Made by a program: the position numbers and the translations under genes
The notes under the pieces: generated by a model
Told to the model about the DNA's origin: nothing
The model's input: the letters and a program-made list of their open reading frames with translations, nothing else
The model's database searches: none
Shown: piece after piece, positions 21,181 to 34,801 of the stretch
Layout: the number at the start of each line of letters is the position of its first letter
Position numbering within the stretch: position 1 is the first letter of the stretch
NCBI RefSeq assembly: GCF_000283155.1
Contig: NW_004454156.1
Span: 35,948,150-36,012,149 of the forward strand
Direction of reading: 5' to 3'
Length of the DNA: 64,000 nt
Source of the DNA: Ceratotherium simum simum
Taxonomy: Eukaryota > Chordata > Mammalia > Perissodactyla > Rhinocerotidae

Positions 21181-24100
21181 AATGGTAACTTGTGAGTATA
21201 TGTAATAGTTGTCTCCTTCCCTTCCCCTTCTCTGAAAACTAATAAGGATGTCAGTGTTATAGATTATTTTGTGCCTAAGATTTTAGGAAACAAATCTGTG
21301 GATGGTGACAGGGCTTATTTAATTTATATTTGCGTTAAGCGGTATTTACTTTTAGATATGAACTTTGTCTTAATGCTCTCTCTCCACCAAAATGACAAGT
21401 AAATTCTTCAGGTATAAACTCGTTGGTAAGTTGCGCCTTGCTGATCTGTGCACTGGTGTGTCAGCCCTGTACTGTTGCTGTCAGTAATGTCTTTGACAGT
21501 TTACTTGGGCCTCATCGCCGTTAATACAGTTTGCTTTGGCAACACTCCCTCTTTCCTTAGCCTTAACAACATTCTTCCCTGTGCTGTCTTTCTGCTTTCA
21601 GAACCTGAGAGATCCGATTTTACAGCTGTCAAGAAATAACATTAGCTTTGAGTTTATTTTTTTAATGTTGAAATTCCCTTTTATATCCAAATCCCATTAA
21701 ATATTTGGTAATAAATCTGCAAAACTGAGTATCGAATATAAGCTGCCTTTTAAAATTCCCACTTTCCTTCTGAGGGTATTACCCACCAAATAAATATTTG
21801 CCGTTGCAACTGACATGAGACTTAGCAGCATCCTAGTGATTTGGTTATCTAAACTATATATTCTAGGACTGAACTGAGAGAAGAGGATAAGAATGACTAA
21901 ATGGGGTACGTTGCGTTTCACCTTTTCTTCACATTGCTGTCTGCAGGGATAGGTAGATTGCTGGGCAACTGCTTTTTAGTAGTTATTGGTGATACTCTTC
22001 TAGAATGAAGAAATTTTGAGTGTAGAAGATTATTCCATAATTAGGAATCTAAAGCACAAGAAGCTTTGCTTCACTTAAAAAGTTCTTCCGATGACAGGTT
22101 CTTGTAAGAAAAATAACTACAATAACCTTCCTGTCTCCATGTGGCTGTTTTGCTCGGGAGACTTTTAGTCCATTGAGAGGCCATGTAAAGAGTTGCAAGC
22201 CTTTTTATTCATAGTACCATTGGTTTGCTCATAGAGTTAAGCCTTAACAAACAAACAGTTGCCTTAGACGAAATGAAAAAGGTTCATATATTCTGTCCTT
22301 CAGCATGTTTTATTTCTTCAGAATTTTTTTTTACTATGATGATTTCCAACATCAACCAAAAAGTACATGAATGTGCAAAAATGATTCCTGTTTAAGCCAA
22401 AAAAGTTATTGGGGATTTTAAATCTAGTAGATATTTAATCTGTGATATCTTTGCCTTTTCCTAAAACCTAGCATTTCTACCAAATGGATTTAAGTGTTAA
22501 TTAAAACCTGGTATATTTTCTTTCAGCTAATCACCTTCCTAGCCATCTCAATTTTACCATGCTTTAAACTTGAACAGATACGGTGGACTTCACTAATAAA
22601 AGTTTTTTCAGTATAAATAAAGCCTTTTATCTGAGGGAACACTTGAAATTCTTAGTTTTAATTTATGAATGAGGAAGTTAGAAATGGTGGATATTACTGC
22701 CTCTTCACCCTCCATTTCACCCTCCCCCATTTTGTAGAGTAATCAAGGTTTGAGTGAACCTGACTGACTTGGTTTCATTCCTCTAGCCCAGCAACTTTTA
22801 GTAAGGGAGGTACCGCCTCCTTGGGGAACATTTCGACCATTTGTAGGGGTGCTTCACATTTTGCGGGATACTACAACTGTTTGATGGGCAGGGACCAGAA
22901 AGAATTGTCCCTTGTCCTACGTGACTTTCCAGTATCCCATCAGATATTATCTGATCCTAGAACGTAACTCTGTTTTGTGTATATAAACACAAAGTATTTT
23001 TGTGTACAGTACACTGAATTTTCTAGGAACAGAACGACCTTGTAAATCAAGGAAAGATGATTGTTTTGTTTGGACTATTTCCAAGAGTTGTTCCCCATTT
23101 TGGAAAATTCTATCATCAAAGTGGTATTTGAGTTGGCATTACAACACATCGGGGTCAGTTTTCATTTGTAACAGTCACATCTCTTTACGTCTTCTATTGT
23201 AGCCATTCCTGAGCATTTATGTATCACAATATGCATTTCATTGTAAGTTTTATTCTCCCTTATATTACAATTAGGGTTTTATTTTGTTTTTCTTCAAACT
23301 ATGTGTGTGTGTGTGTGTGGGTAGGTGGATATTATCTAGGAGTTTTATTTCAACATAATAAAGAGGTGTCAGATTGCCTGGGTTGGGAACTCTGGTTCTG
23401 GGTTGAACAGGTATACCTAGGTTGATTCGGAGACAGTGAAGCCTAGGATTTGTTGAAGAATGGCTGAGGAGATGCGCTCTCAAAGCGGTGTGGCCTGCAT
23501 GTGTGAGGTAGGCCTGGGACTGCTATAGCCATTTCGTTATCTTGAGACAAACAAAATGATACACAGAAGAGGGTAGAACTAAAGGCACCTAATTTAGACA
23601 GAAACCATGAGCATAGGCTAGTTTGATCGTTTCATGCTCGGTAGGCCCCTGTCTTGAGTTCTCTCTTCAGTTTGAAATTATATATTTTGAATCTCCAATT
23701 GCCTGAATCTCACCTTTAACTAGTTGTTTGTTCTAATGTGCAAACAACACAATCAAATGAAAGAGCACTGAGGATTGTTTAGCAGGGGGCCCTCTTTAAA
23801 ACTGAAATATTTTTATTTTTTTTCTAGTTGTAAGCCTATGAAAGTATTCTCCGTAGATTTGTTAATGAGTCACTTTCTTTTCAAGAGCAGAAAGCTTATA
23901 TATACTCAACTTAAAAATTCTATTGTGTACCTCAACCCTTTTACATAAATCACATAGAACTTTTAATTAAATTAAGTAGAAGCACAGTTGAATTAGTGGC
24001 AATTCCTGATTTGGAAACGTACACAGCTCCCTTATGTGACACAGTAATCAGATAGGTAAAGCTGCTGAACAACCTTGAAATGTTTGCTTTGAGTTGATTT

Positions 24101-25389
24101 GATAATTTGTTTATTTCCTGTTTTGTTTGTTTCTCCCCAGAAATACCAACAGAAATCAAGAGCAATATTAACCCTTTCTGGAGAGTAGTTACGATTTATT
24201 GAGAGCTTGGGAAATAAACAGTAAATGGCCTGAAATATTATGATTGTTACTATAATTTTAGTGTAGCTTATTAGATAACTGAATACCATTGGGATAGTTT
24301 TATGGCTTGAAACTTGATTACAATTTAAGATTGTGAAACTTAGGTTATTAAGATGATTTTTGGATATGATTTTGTTTGGAATACTTTTCTTAGGACAGTA
24401 GAGGGAAAAAAAGGACATGGTAGAAAATGCCTGTGTTGCACAGTAATATTTAGCAGTGATTCTCAACAGTTAGAAAAGAGGATTTGCGGGATTTGGGGTG
24501 GGGATGATCCTATGAGTAGAAACTAGAATTGTGTGGGGAGCTTTTAAAAAATACAGATATCCTGGACCATCTGCCGATTTTGACTTAATTGGACTGTGTG
24601 TGCATGTGTGTGTTTCTAATAGTCAAAGTAAATTATATTATTCATTAATTTCCATTTAAAGTTTATCTTTGTGATTTATGTCACAAAGCATGAATGTAAA
24701 GTAGATAAGATTATTTTTGTTTTAACTTAGAGGTGCAAAGGAAAAGTGACGGTTTGAACCAAAAAGGCTTAGTTTCTACAAAAATCATTTCAGAAGTGTC
24801 ACTTGCAACCATTTGTCTTTTTTTGACATTGAACTCATTTGTTTTTCCATCATCCATCAAGTGCATGAAATGTGCCAGACATTAAAAGTTCAAGCAGACA
24901 GTTAGCTTTTAAAAGTCTGTAGGTTAATTTGAGCTTATGAAGGAAACAACAGAAGAATGGCAAAGGCATCTTTTCAGATAGGAGGCAAAACACTATTTCC
25001 TAAGTAGGAGGGACTGAAAATTAATAAGTGAATCTCATCTTTGAGTAATATAACCTAAATCTGTTCTGGCTTTTATGAATTCCACTGTAAAATGGAAAAA
25101 TGAGGTCAAGGAGTGATTAGCACTGCATGGAGTGTGGAGGGAAGCAGGTACGATAATTCTGTTTCACAAATTAGTGATGAGAGACCCAGATACTGTGATG
25201 TACTCAAGTTTAACAAGACAAACCTATAGGGATATTATGACTTGAAGTTCAATTTGACTTGGATCCAGATGTTAATCCTCAAAATTCTTATACAAACAAA
25301 AAAGCCCTTTTGCTTCATTGAATAAATTGGTCCTTCTCAGTGAATAGAAGCATTAGCTGTTTTAGCCCAAACTATTAATTGCTCTGGTA
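21181..25389. other. Intergenic, mostly unassigned
   Basis: This is AT-rich sequence without a supportable gene. It contains a short TG run near 23302-23318. A possible decayed MER20-like stretch lies near 22790-22950, and a MER5-like scrap near 24440-24600. Confidence 0.4.
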
Positions 25390-25625
25390 CATGGTTAGAA
25401 AGCAAAGTGGTGGTTGCCAGGGACTGGGGGTGGGGAGAATAGGGAGTGACAGCTAATGGGTACAGGATTTCCTTTTGGGGTGATGAAAATGTTCTGGAAC
25501 TAGATAGTGGTAATGGTTAACCACATTGTGAATGTACTAAATGCCATGGAATTGTACACTTTAAAGTGGTTAAAATGGTAATTTTATGTTATGTGTATTT
25601 GACTACAATGAGAAAAAAAGTCTGG
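25390..25625 (+). mobile_element. Old L1 3' end, sense
   Basis: The motifs GGTGGTTGCCAGGGACTGGG, GATAGTGGTAATGG and TTGTACACTTTAAAGTGG are typical of the 3' UTR of mammalian-wide L1s. Confidence 0.8.
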
Positions 25626-26384
25626 CCCAGCAATCCTTAGTTTAAACAAGAGCCCATACAGTGCTTCAGGGCTTTAATGTAGCTGGTTAGATACGTAGAG
25701 AAAAGGGTGTAGGGGGAATGTGGGTTAGTTTCACCCTCACACCAGCAGAAGATATGATTCTGGCTTATGGTGGTATTGCTATGATGGCTGGCTGCTTCGG
25801 TTCTCCTGTCACCCTGGACTATGGGGCAAGGGAATTGGGGTCAGGGAAGAGAGCCCGCTGGGGTCTTGTGCACAGTGAGCAATTAGGAAAAAGGATTTGA
25901 GAAGGGAAGGGGAAGATTCCATGAGTAGAAACTAGAATTTTTCTGGGTTCCTAAACCGGGTGATGCACTGGCTGTTCAATTCATGTTCTGCTGGGACTCA
26001 GTTACTAGGTTTTGAGCTACCCTCACTTAATGAGCCTCAGCCTGCAGGCAGACATATTCATGAATGTACTCAAATTTCCTTGAAAGAGATTATCCAGTCT
26101 ACCCAGTTTTGCTTAGACTGACCCATATGGTAGCATGCATAGCTGCTTCAAAGTCTTGAAGAGGAATTCAGTGAGGGCCGGTGGCTTAGCTTCTCAGTGT
26201 TCCTGCAAGATGCTTAGTCAGGCAGGGGGCTGTTAGCAAGTTCTTCTCTTATCAGCGGTCCTCCTGTGGTTCCGCAAGGCAAGCTCAGAAACTTTGGTTA
26301 TTGTTTTCCATGTTAACCTTGTGAGTACAAGGCACAGTTTCACCCTAATCCAGGGAAATTTTAACTCCTTTATCCTCAGTTTCA

Positions 26385-26490
26385 GTAAGACCTGACTTCT
26401 TGTCCCAGCTGTACCACTAACGAGCTGTGTGACCTTAAGCAAGTCATTTAAGGGAAATTTTAAACCTTAGTTTCCTTTTATGTATGGAAA
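26385..26490 (+). repeat. MIR fragment
   Basis: The MIR core pattern is visible: CAGCTGTACCACTAACGAGC, TGTGTGACCTTAAGCAAGTC, then 'ccttagtttcc'. Confidence 0.7.
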
Positions 26491-26667
26491 GGAAATACTG
26501 GTTGCCACAACCCAATCATAAGCATTTTGAATCCATGGTTAGCTGCCATTTGAGAAATTTTCAGTAATACAAATGGATTTTATAGATTAAAGAGTAGTAT
26601 AGCTTAGGTAATAGAAAATTCAGCAAGTTGGCAATTCAAATTACTTCAACCTATCTGAACAGCCTTT

Positions 26668-27210
26668 TTTTTTTCTTTTATTGATGTCATAATAGTTTAT
26701 AACATTGTGAGATTCCAGTTGTACATTATTATTTGTCAGTTACCATGTAAATGCGCCCCTTCACCCCTTGTGCCCACCCCCCAACTCCCTTCCCCCTGGT
26801 AACCACCAAACTGTTCTCTCTGTCTGTGTGTGAATTTATATTCCACATATGAGAGAGGTCATAACAGTGTTTGTCTTTCTCTGTCTGGCTTATTTCACTT
26901 AACATAATACCCTCCAGGTCCATCCATGTTGTTGCAAATGGGACAATTTTGTCTTTTTTTATGGCTGAGTAGTATTCCAACATATATATATATACCACAT
27001 CTTCTTTATCTAATCATCTGTTGATGGACACTTGGGTTGCTTCCACGTCTTGGCTATGGTGAATAATGCTGCAATGAACATAGGGGTGCATAAGCCTCTT
27101 TGGATTGTTGATTTCAAGTTCTTTGGATAAATACCCAGAAGTGGGATAGCTGGATCATGAAGTATTTCTATTTTTAATTTTTTGAGGTATCTCCATACTG
27201 TTTTCCATAG
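26668..27210 (-). mobile_element. 5'-truncated LINE-1 with target-site duplication
   Basis: A T-rich start (the poly-A end) and ORF2 C-terminal text on the - strand ([20 protein letters not shown]) are flanked by TGAACAGCCTTT at 26656-26667 and 27211-27222. The 12-bp duplication shows the whole insert is about 540 bp. Confidence 0.93.
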
Positions 27211-27222
27211 TGAACAGCCTTT

Positions 27223-28039
27223 ATTTTTAATAAAGACTTGACTTGACTCATTCATATCAAAGCCCTCCTAAATTCTAAAGGTGGGCAAAGTTAAATTTAT
27301 TTTAACCGTTGGTTTAAGAGAACTTTATGATAGATGTTTACTTTTAGTATTGAATGTATACAAATTATATGTATTTGTGTACACGTCTTATAGTAAATGG
27401 AGATTTCTTACCCAACCAGGATGTGGTACATATAGACCCTTTTATTTTTAATGAATACAGAGTTTTGAAGTCATAATATTGAATTTTAACACTATGTTGG
27501 CCATATCTGTGATTTATTTGACGTAATACTCCCTTGGTCAAGACCCTTCATCATACTGCCGGTAAATGGGAAAACACAATTTAATATCTAAAGATCAACT
27601 TATCATTTTTTCCAGGAATTCACTGATATGAAGACTGCCTGCCTGAATATTTCTGGCTAGTGCTACTTCATGGAAGTATAGAGTTTGATAAATTTCTTTT
27701 CTGCTCTGTGAAGAAGTAGTTGAACAGGAGTTTGAAACGTGCCAACTAGATTATAGCAAACAGTGCCTGTCAGTCTTAGTTCTATCAGTCTGGATTTGAT
27801 AGTTTTTTCCTCAGCTGTAACATTTCTAGGCTGAAGAATTCCAATTTTTTTTTTAAAGTTTATTCTAATGAAGTAGCTCTTCTTTCATCAAAGGCCCAAA
27901 ATTTCTTCCGTCATTTAGTTATCCCCTTTCTAGGGCTTTTCAGGTCCTGAGATGTGGCAAACATAACTGTATGCTAGCAGTGTACCCACTCCAGTTCATA
28001 GGAAGCTGTTTTCCATTTTGGTTTCCATATCCTTAGAAG
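27223..28039. other. Intergenic, unassigned
   Basis: I see no gene or recognisable repeat here. Confidence 0.4.
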
Positions 28040-28215
28040 GAAGAGTGCTGAGGGGGAAGGAGTGTAGGATTTGGATTCAGAAATCCTTGGTTCTTGGCCT
28101 CGCTCTGCCCTTTATTAGCTATATGAGCCTGAACAAATCCTTTAAAACAGCTTGAGCCTCAGTTGTTTGTTCATCTATAAAATTGGGATGTTAATATCTC
28201 CCTTATTTATCTCAC
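28040..28215 (+). repeat. MIR
   Basis: MIR core text is present: CTGCCCTTTATTAGCTATAT, GAGCCTCAGTTGTTTGTTCA, 'ctataaaattgggatgttaat'-like. Confidence 0.7.
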
Positions 28216-28639
28216 TTATCCATTTAAAACTAAATTGAGTGTCATAGAGTGGGCCTTGGGTGCCGTTGCAAGGACTCTATTATTTTTCTCATTTGTGAAA
28301 GGGGCTATTAGAAGATGAACTCCACCAAGGCAGGAACCTTTGTGTTTTCCCTTTCCTCTCAGCACTGCACCCCTGGAGTCAGGGTCTCTCATGTGAAATT
28401 GTGTTCACGGGTGAGGGCTGTCTCTGTTGGTGCCAAAGCCACAGCTTGACCTTGCCTAACTTTGTGACTGAGGTGAAGGAGCAAGCATACTTATCAAGGG
28501 GAAGATAACACAAATCTAAAAGGAAATTATAATACTGAAGACCACAGAATCAAGATTAAAAACTATCTTGACAGGCTGTGGCCCTGAGTTGGAAATATTA
28601 AGATGAAACTTAACTGAGATAAGAAAAGATTCCTCATTT

Positions 28640-28860
28640 AAATTTAATATTTAATAATGATAGCTAAATTTATGAACATTTATGTTAGGCATCCTGATAC
28701 ATATACATGTTATGTAATTTTATGACAGTTGGATGAGGTAGATACCATTACTATAAAGATGGGGAAATTTAAAGTAACTGTCCAAGATTGCTTAGCCATT
28801 AAGTGCTGGAACCAGGATTCCAACACCTGAGCATTCCAAACTGCACACACTTAACTGCTA
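28640..28860 (-). repeat. MIR
   Basis: The reverse MIR pattern includes GATGAGGTAGATACCATTAC, GATGGGGAAATT and 'aagtgctggaaccaggattcc'-like text. Confidence 0.75.
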
Positions 28861-28861
28861 T

Positions 28862-29212
28862 GGACCTCAGAGTTATGCCCTCATCTCCCAAGATGTCCAC
28901 ATCCTTATCACCAGAACCTGTACATATGTAACCTTCATGGCAAAAGGGACTTTGCAGATGTGAGTAAATTTATTGACCTTCAGATAGGGAAATTATCCAG
29001 GTGGACCCAATCTAATCACACGAGTCTTTAAAAGTGAGAAGCTTTCCTATCTGCAATGAGAGAGGAGATAGGAGAAGGAGAGATTCTAATGAGAATTCAA
29101 CCTGCTGTTGCTAGCTTTGAATATGGAGGAAGGAGGCCATAAGTCAAGGAATGCCGGTGGCATCTAGAAGCTGGGATCAGCCATCAACTGACAACCAGCA
29201 AGGAAATGGTGA
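28862..29212 (+). repeat. MLT1-type MaLR LTR
   Basis: This is an ancient endogenous retroviral LTR of the ERVL-MaLR group, with motifs GATGTCCACATCCTTATCAC, GCAAAAGGGACTTTGCAGAT and CAAGGAATGCCGGTGGC. It has no coding part. Confidence 0.75.
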
Positions 29213-29312
29213 ACACGATGTAATCTATACAGAAATCGAAGTATAATGATGTACACCTGAAATTTATATAATGTTATAAACCAATGTTACTGCAATAAAA
29301 ATAAAATACATG
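29213..29312 (+). mobile_element. L1 3' tail, sense
   Basis: The text 'gtacacctgaaatttatata', 'atgttataaaccaatg' and 'caataaaaataaaat' is the usual 3' terminus of L1 in carnivores and perissodactyls. It abuts the MLT1 LTR. Confidence 0.75.
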
Positions 29313-29799
29313 TCCTTTCATTTTATTATTTATTTAATTTTAATTTTATTTATTTTTTTTCTTTTATGGCAAAATTGACTTAGTTGCCAATTAGTTTGGT
29401 GAAAATGTTTGCAGCAAAGATGTCTACAGCAAAGATGTTTACAAGGAAAATACTGGACACGTTTATCAACCAGTCTAGATATGAAACCAGACTATGATGA
29501 GGCTAAAGCAAAATTAACAAAATAAGGATAGAGAAGCATTAGTCTTCAGATCATGTCTTACTGTTTTGTAATTTGGCCAGAATATTTCTGGAAAATTGGG
29601 TCAATTCTGAATGCCAGATTTTGAAAGTCATCAACAAATTAAAGTGAGTCAAGCATAAGATGAATGAAATGATGAGCCTAGGGTTCACAAAATTTTAATA
29701 CTTTGGAAATTGATGCGTTTTGCAAGTACCTAGCTTTGTCCTATTCCAATATCCTCTGAGGGTATTGGTATATTTCATCAGGGTATATAATACAGATTT

Positions 29800-31140
29800 T
29801 TTTTTTGGTTTGCTTTTTTTTTTTTTTTCTGATTTCAAAGGTAATCAGACAAAATTCAAACATCTCCAAAATGTAAAACAGATGATGGAAGTCCACTGTA
29901 ATCGCATTTCCTAACCACTATCTTAGTCCAGGATCTTCCTCCAACTTTTCGTTTATATGTGTATTAACCTATCTACATGAGTGTGTATATGTGTATATTT
30001 TCTGAATAAAAAATAGATCATAAAGTTTATAGATTATGAATCTTGATTTGAAAGATAAAACAAATTCTAAGATTCTACAGATATTTTCCTCTAATGTTTT
30101 GTTTTGTTTTTTTTTAGATTTTTGGTCCACCTGGGAATTTATTTTTGTGTACTTTACAACATAAGGATCTAACTTAATTTTTTTTGTATGTGTAATCAAT
30201 CGTCTTAACACAGTTTTCTGAATAATCCCGCCCAGTTGGTGACCCTTCCCATATACTAAGTCCGCATAATGATGTGTCTGCTTTTGTATTCCCTAATCTG
30301 TTCCACTGATCATCTATTCCTGAGGCAGTGCGATGCTTTTAATTTGATATTTAGCAGAGTAAGCCACCCTCATTCATCTTATTTTTTCACACTTTTCATG
30401 CCCATTTACAAGTATTTATTCTTCTAGATAAATTTAAGGATTAAGTTAAAAAAAAAAAAAAGCCCTGTTAGAATTTTCATTAGAATTGCATTAGATTTTT
30501 AGATTAATTTGAGGGGAATCAATGTATTTTTTACAGTTTTAATTATTTTTCCATTGAGATTTTTTTATTGAGGTAACATTGGTTTATAACAGATTTCAAG
30601 TGTACATCATTATAATTTGACTTCTGTATACGTTATGTCATGTTCACCACAAAAAGTCTAGTTTGTGTCACTGTACAAATGACCCGCTTTACCCATTTCA
30701 CCCTGCCCTCAGCCCCCCAATTTTAATTATTTTATCCAAGAGATTCAGGTCTCCTTTTAAATCTTTCAGCATATTTTTATGATACTCTTTATTTTACGTA
30801 AAGCTTATATATTTCTTGTGACACTTACTCCTAGATATTTTATATATATTTTTTGTTATTGTGAATTGAATCTATTTTTCTTTCATTATATTTTCTAACT
30901 AGTGATTGCTGCTATAGTGTTAGGCTATTGAATTAAGAATATTTATCTTTTATTTTTCCATTCTACTGAATTCTCTTATTAATTCTGATGCTTTTTCAAT
31001 TGATTATCTTGGATTTTCTTAGGTAGGCAATTATATCATCTGCAAATAATTACATTTTGTCTCTTCCCTTCCAATATTTAAACTTATAATTTTGTTCTTG
31101 TCTTTTCTCATTGACTATTTGCATTTTGAATCAGCTGTTT
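29800..31140 (-). mobile_element. Old L1 (antisense) carrying a nested L1 tail
   Basis: The flanks read as antisense L1 ORF2 (CTGTTCCACTGATCATCTAT; TTGCAAAT-type text 'ggcaattatatcatctgcaaa'). The older element is interrupted at 30551-30720 by a separate L1 3' end. Confidence 0.75.
30551..30720 (-). mobile_element. Nested L1 3' tail
   Basis: A short L1 3' UTR (TTTTTTATTGAGGTAACATT; GTTTATAACA) is flanked by TTTTAATTATTTT at about 30537-30549 and 30721-30733, showing insertion into the older L1. Confidence 0.8.
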
Positions 31141-31214
31141 TGAGATTGAGACATTTTAACACAGCCTAAACACGAATCACTAAATAATCTCTGTTTTTCC
31201 AAAATGAAATAATA

Positions 31215-31445
31215 ATAGCTAATACATATCAAGTGCTTATTGTGTGCCAAGCAGGTTCTAAGCATTTTACAGATATTAATTTATTTAGTCCTTACAACCA
31301 TCTTAGGAGTAGGTATTATTATGTTCATTTTAATGATGGGCAAACAGGAACATCAAGAAACATCATGAAGGTTGAACAAGGGGTGGTGCTGGGATTTGAA
31401 CCCAGGCAGCTTGGGTCCCAAGGTCATACTCCTAACTACTAATCT
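31215..31445 (-). repeat. MIR
   Basis: A long reverse MIR with GTGCTTATTGTGTGCCAAGC, CATTTTACAGATATTAA and GGGATTTGAACCCAGGCAGC. Confidence 0.85.
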
Positions 31446-31559
31446 AAGTTGCTTCTAAATAGAAACAAAATGGTTTTCTTGATTTCTCTGATTATAAAAG
31501 TAAGATATGCTTATTACAAAAGGTTTAGTCAAAATAAAAAGGTATAAACAAAAGGAAAA

Positions 31560-32060
31560 TCATCTCTAGTCCGCTCTCATTTTTTATTGCTGCAGAGTAT
31601 TCACTGTGAGATAGAATGGTAACTTATTTAATCAATCCCATGCTGATGGGTTTTTGCAATAGCTTTTCAAACACCCATTTATATGTTCATGATACTCCCT
31701 GAACTGGTCAAAAAGTATTCACATTTCAAATTTTGACGGAATTGCCAAATTGTACCCCTCACTCCAAGAGAGGTTGCCTTGTTAAACTTTGTTAATTTGA
31801 TAGGTGAAAATTAGCTCAATATTATTTTAATTTGCACATTTTATTGCAATATATTTTCATATATTTTAACCATCTTTATTTTTTTTTCTATTGGGTGTTG
31901 ATCTTTTTATTGATTTATAAACATTCTTTTTATATTAGGGTCATTCCGTCTGACATATGTGTTGCAATTTTTCGTACCAGTTTGTCATTATAGAAATAGT
32001 GATCCACATTTTATTATATATCTTTATAGTCTACCACATATTCTTTTAAAATTACTAATT
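31560..32060 (-). mobile_element. Old L1 fragment, antisense
   Basis: The text resembles the antisense L1 3' region ('attgctgcagagtattc', 'ttatttaatcaatcccatgctgatgg'). It is heavily mutated. Confidence 0.6.
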
Positions 32061-32129
32061 ACTGAGTGAACCAGACGCCACCTTCCAGCCTCACTCTTTT
32101 CCTTAGACTTAACCTCACAGCCTTTCTCA

Positions 32130-32383
32130 CTGTTTATTTATTTATTTTTTTGTGAGGAGATCAGCCGTGTGCTAACATCTGCCAGTCCTCCTCTTTTTTT
32201 GCTGAGGAAGACTGGCCCTGGGCTAACATCTGTGCCCATCTTCCTCTACTTTATATGGGACGCCGCCACAGCATGGCTTGACAAGCAGTGCATCAGTGCA
32301 CACCCAGGATCCGAACCGGCGAACCCCGGGCCACTGCAGCGGAGCACGCGCACTTAACTGCCTGCGCCACCGGGCCGGCCTCC
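32130..32383 (-). repeat. ERE SINE, long-tail type
   Basis: The target duplication CCTCACAGCCTTTCTCA lies at 32113-32129 and 32384-32400. Confidence 0.95.
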
Positions 32384-32400
32384 CCTCACAGCCTTTCTCA

Positions 32401-33359
32401 TAGGAGGAAGGGTCAGGCTGCCACTTAGGGTTATTACTTGGTAATTCAAAACAGTTTGATATCTAGATAAGTGTTGTGGATTGCACACTTGTGCAAAGGA
32501 AAGTTATGTTTTAAATTCACATAGGACAGGAGAAGCCATCAAATTAGAGATGTCAACAAACAATGGAAAGTGGGAAGCAGAGGGGCAAGTGGTAACTGGC
32601 CTAGCCTATAGAGGAAAATGCCAACAGGCATACCAGTTTGCACAGCAGAACTCTGAAACGTTAAGGAATTGGAGGCACCATGCCCTCAAATAGCTGGAGG
32701 GGAGAGAGGGGCGCATAACAGGATGATTTGCTGAAAGACTTTATAAAGAAAAGTGAAACCGCAGATCCCTTTCCACAAAGATCCTGCAAGATCCTGCAAG
32801 ATAACTACCTCTCTCTTACCCCAGAAGAAGAAAGGAAGTTTATTGAGAAATTCAGCTAAAGGAGCATCAGACTCAGGAACAAAGGCAGAGAGGATGTGTT
32901 GAGACACAATCATGAAAATGAATATTAAGTGAAAATGTACATATGGAACCCTGAAACTTCCCCACCCTCAGTCCTTATCCTGCCCCCTCCCACTTCTTCC
33001 AGCCAGGCTTTCTGAGCAAAAGATTGGAGGATTCTTCTCTGGACAACCTGTCTAGCTCAAGGCAAAAATATTACGGATTCTGACATTTTAGGGTTTCTTG
33101 TGAAATGGGCAGTTACGCTACAGGGATGGCTACTCGTGAACCATCCTTGCCCATGCATGCAGAGCTTCTTATTGGCTTCTTGGTGTCTCCCTCTTGAATA
33201 TGAATAGACTGCCAAAAAAATCAGTCCTTTGACATGAAAGATAAAGACACAAATAAACAGAAAAAAAAAGAAACCTAGAGAAAACAGACTATTCAGGGAG
33301 TAGAAGAAAATTAAAAACAAACAAAAACTTTTACATTCTTAGAGAGGTGAGGAGATTTT
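32401..33359. other. Intergenic, unassigned
   Basis: I see no gene here. A short perfect repeat, AAGATCCTGC twice, occurs near 32778-32800. Confidence 0.4.
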
Positions 33360-34640
33360 GCATGAGTGAAACATTGCTGAGAGAAATTAAGGAAGATCCA
33401 AATAAATTGAGAGGTATATCTTGTTCATGGGTCAAAAGACTCAATATAGTTATAATGTCAATTCTCCCCCACATTGATCTATAGCAGGCCTTTTTTTAGA
33501 TTGAAATTTATAACCTATTTTAAAAATTCATATCAAATGCAAAGGACCCAGAATAGCCAAAACAACTGAAAAAGTAGAACAAACTTGAAGGACTAAAACT
33601 ACCTGGTTTTGAAACTTATTTTACAGCTATGGTAATCAAGACAGTGGATGGTGGTGTAAGATAGAAATAGATCAGAATAAAGAGTGTAGACATAGATCCA
33701 CAAATAAATTGATGATTGATGTCTTACAAACATGAAAGGATAATTCAGTGGCAAAATATTAGTATTTTCAACAAATGTTGCTGGAACAATTGGATATACA
33801 TATGCAAAAAAAAAAGGAACTTCAATCCATATCCTGTACCATATACAAACATTAACTCAAGATGAGTCATAGATCTAAATGTAAGAGCTAAAACTGTAAG
33901 TATTGTAGATGAAAACACAGGAGAAAAATCTTTGTAACCTTTGTTTAGGTAAAGATTTCTTAGTTTTGACACCAAAAGCATGATCTATAAAAGAACAAAC
34001 TCATAAATTGGACTTCATCAAAATTAAAAACTTCTGCTCTCAGGAAGAACATGAAAAGACAGCCGACAAGGAGAAAGTGTTTGCAATGTATATATTTGAG
34101 AAAGGACTTGTATTTAGAAAATATAAAGACCCCAAACTTGATAATAAGAAAACAACCTTATTAAAACTTGGCAAAAAGATTAGAATAGACCTTTCACCAA
34201 AGAAGATATGTTAATGATCAATAAGCACATGCAAAAGTGTTTAACATCATTAGTCATTAGGGAAATGGAAATTAAAATCTCAGTGAGATACTACTCCACA
34301 CCTATTAGAATGGCTAAAATTAAGAAGACTGACCATATTAAATGTTGACGAGGATGTGGAGGAACTGGAACTCTCATATACTTCTGGTGGGAATGTAAAA
34401 TGGTTCAACGCTTGCAAAAACAATTTGGAAGTTTCCTAAAAGTTAAACCATACACCTGTCATATGACCAGACATTTACTTCTAGAGAAAAGAAAGTATAT
34501 GTCCATACAATGACTTGTGCACAAATGTTCACAGCAGCTTTATTTGTAATAGCCCAAAACTGAAAACAATCAAATGTCCATCAATAAGTGGATGAATAAA
34601 CAAAGGGTGGTATATCCATACACAGTGTCACTTCTGCCAT
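33360..34640 (+). mobile_element. Decayed L1 ORF2 region, sense
   Basis: A sense L1 reading is broken by many stops: 'gaactggaactctcatatac', 'tggtgggaatgtaaaatgg', 'aatagcccaaaactg'. An open 68-codon piece remains at 34008-34214 (MDFIKIKNFCSQEEHEKTAD). Confidence 0.8.
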
Positions 34641-34801
34641 GCCACAAGCCTGCCCAGAATCAAGGGAAGAGATCATAGACCCCACCTCTCACTGCAGAAG
34701 CGACAAAGTCGCAATGTAAGAAGAGCTTGTGGGATGAGAGATATTGTTGAACATGCCAAAGTATATGATGTGTGTTCCCTTGGAAATATTATCCCTTTTT
34801 T

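Noticed and set aside
22780..22960. MER20-like element
   Set aside because: The similarity (GGGGAACATTT.. and a 'gatactacaactg' stretch) is too weak to call without an alignment.
24032..24466. 144-codon ORF on the - strand
   Set aside because: It lies in AT-rich sequence with no recognisable motif. Its composition follows base composition (Ile, Asn, Ser, Lys).
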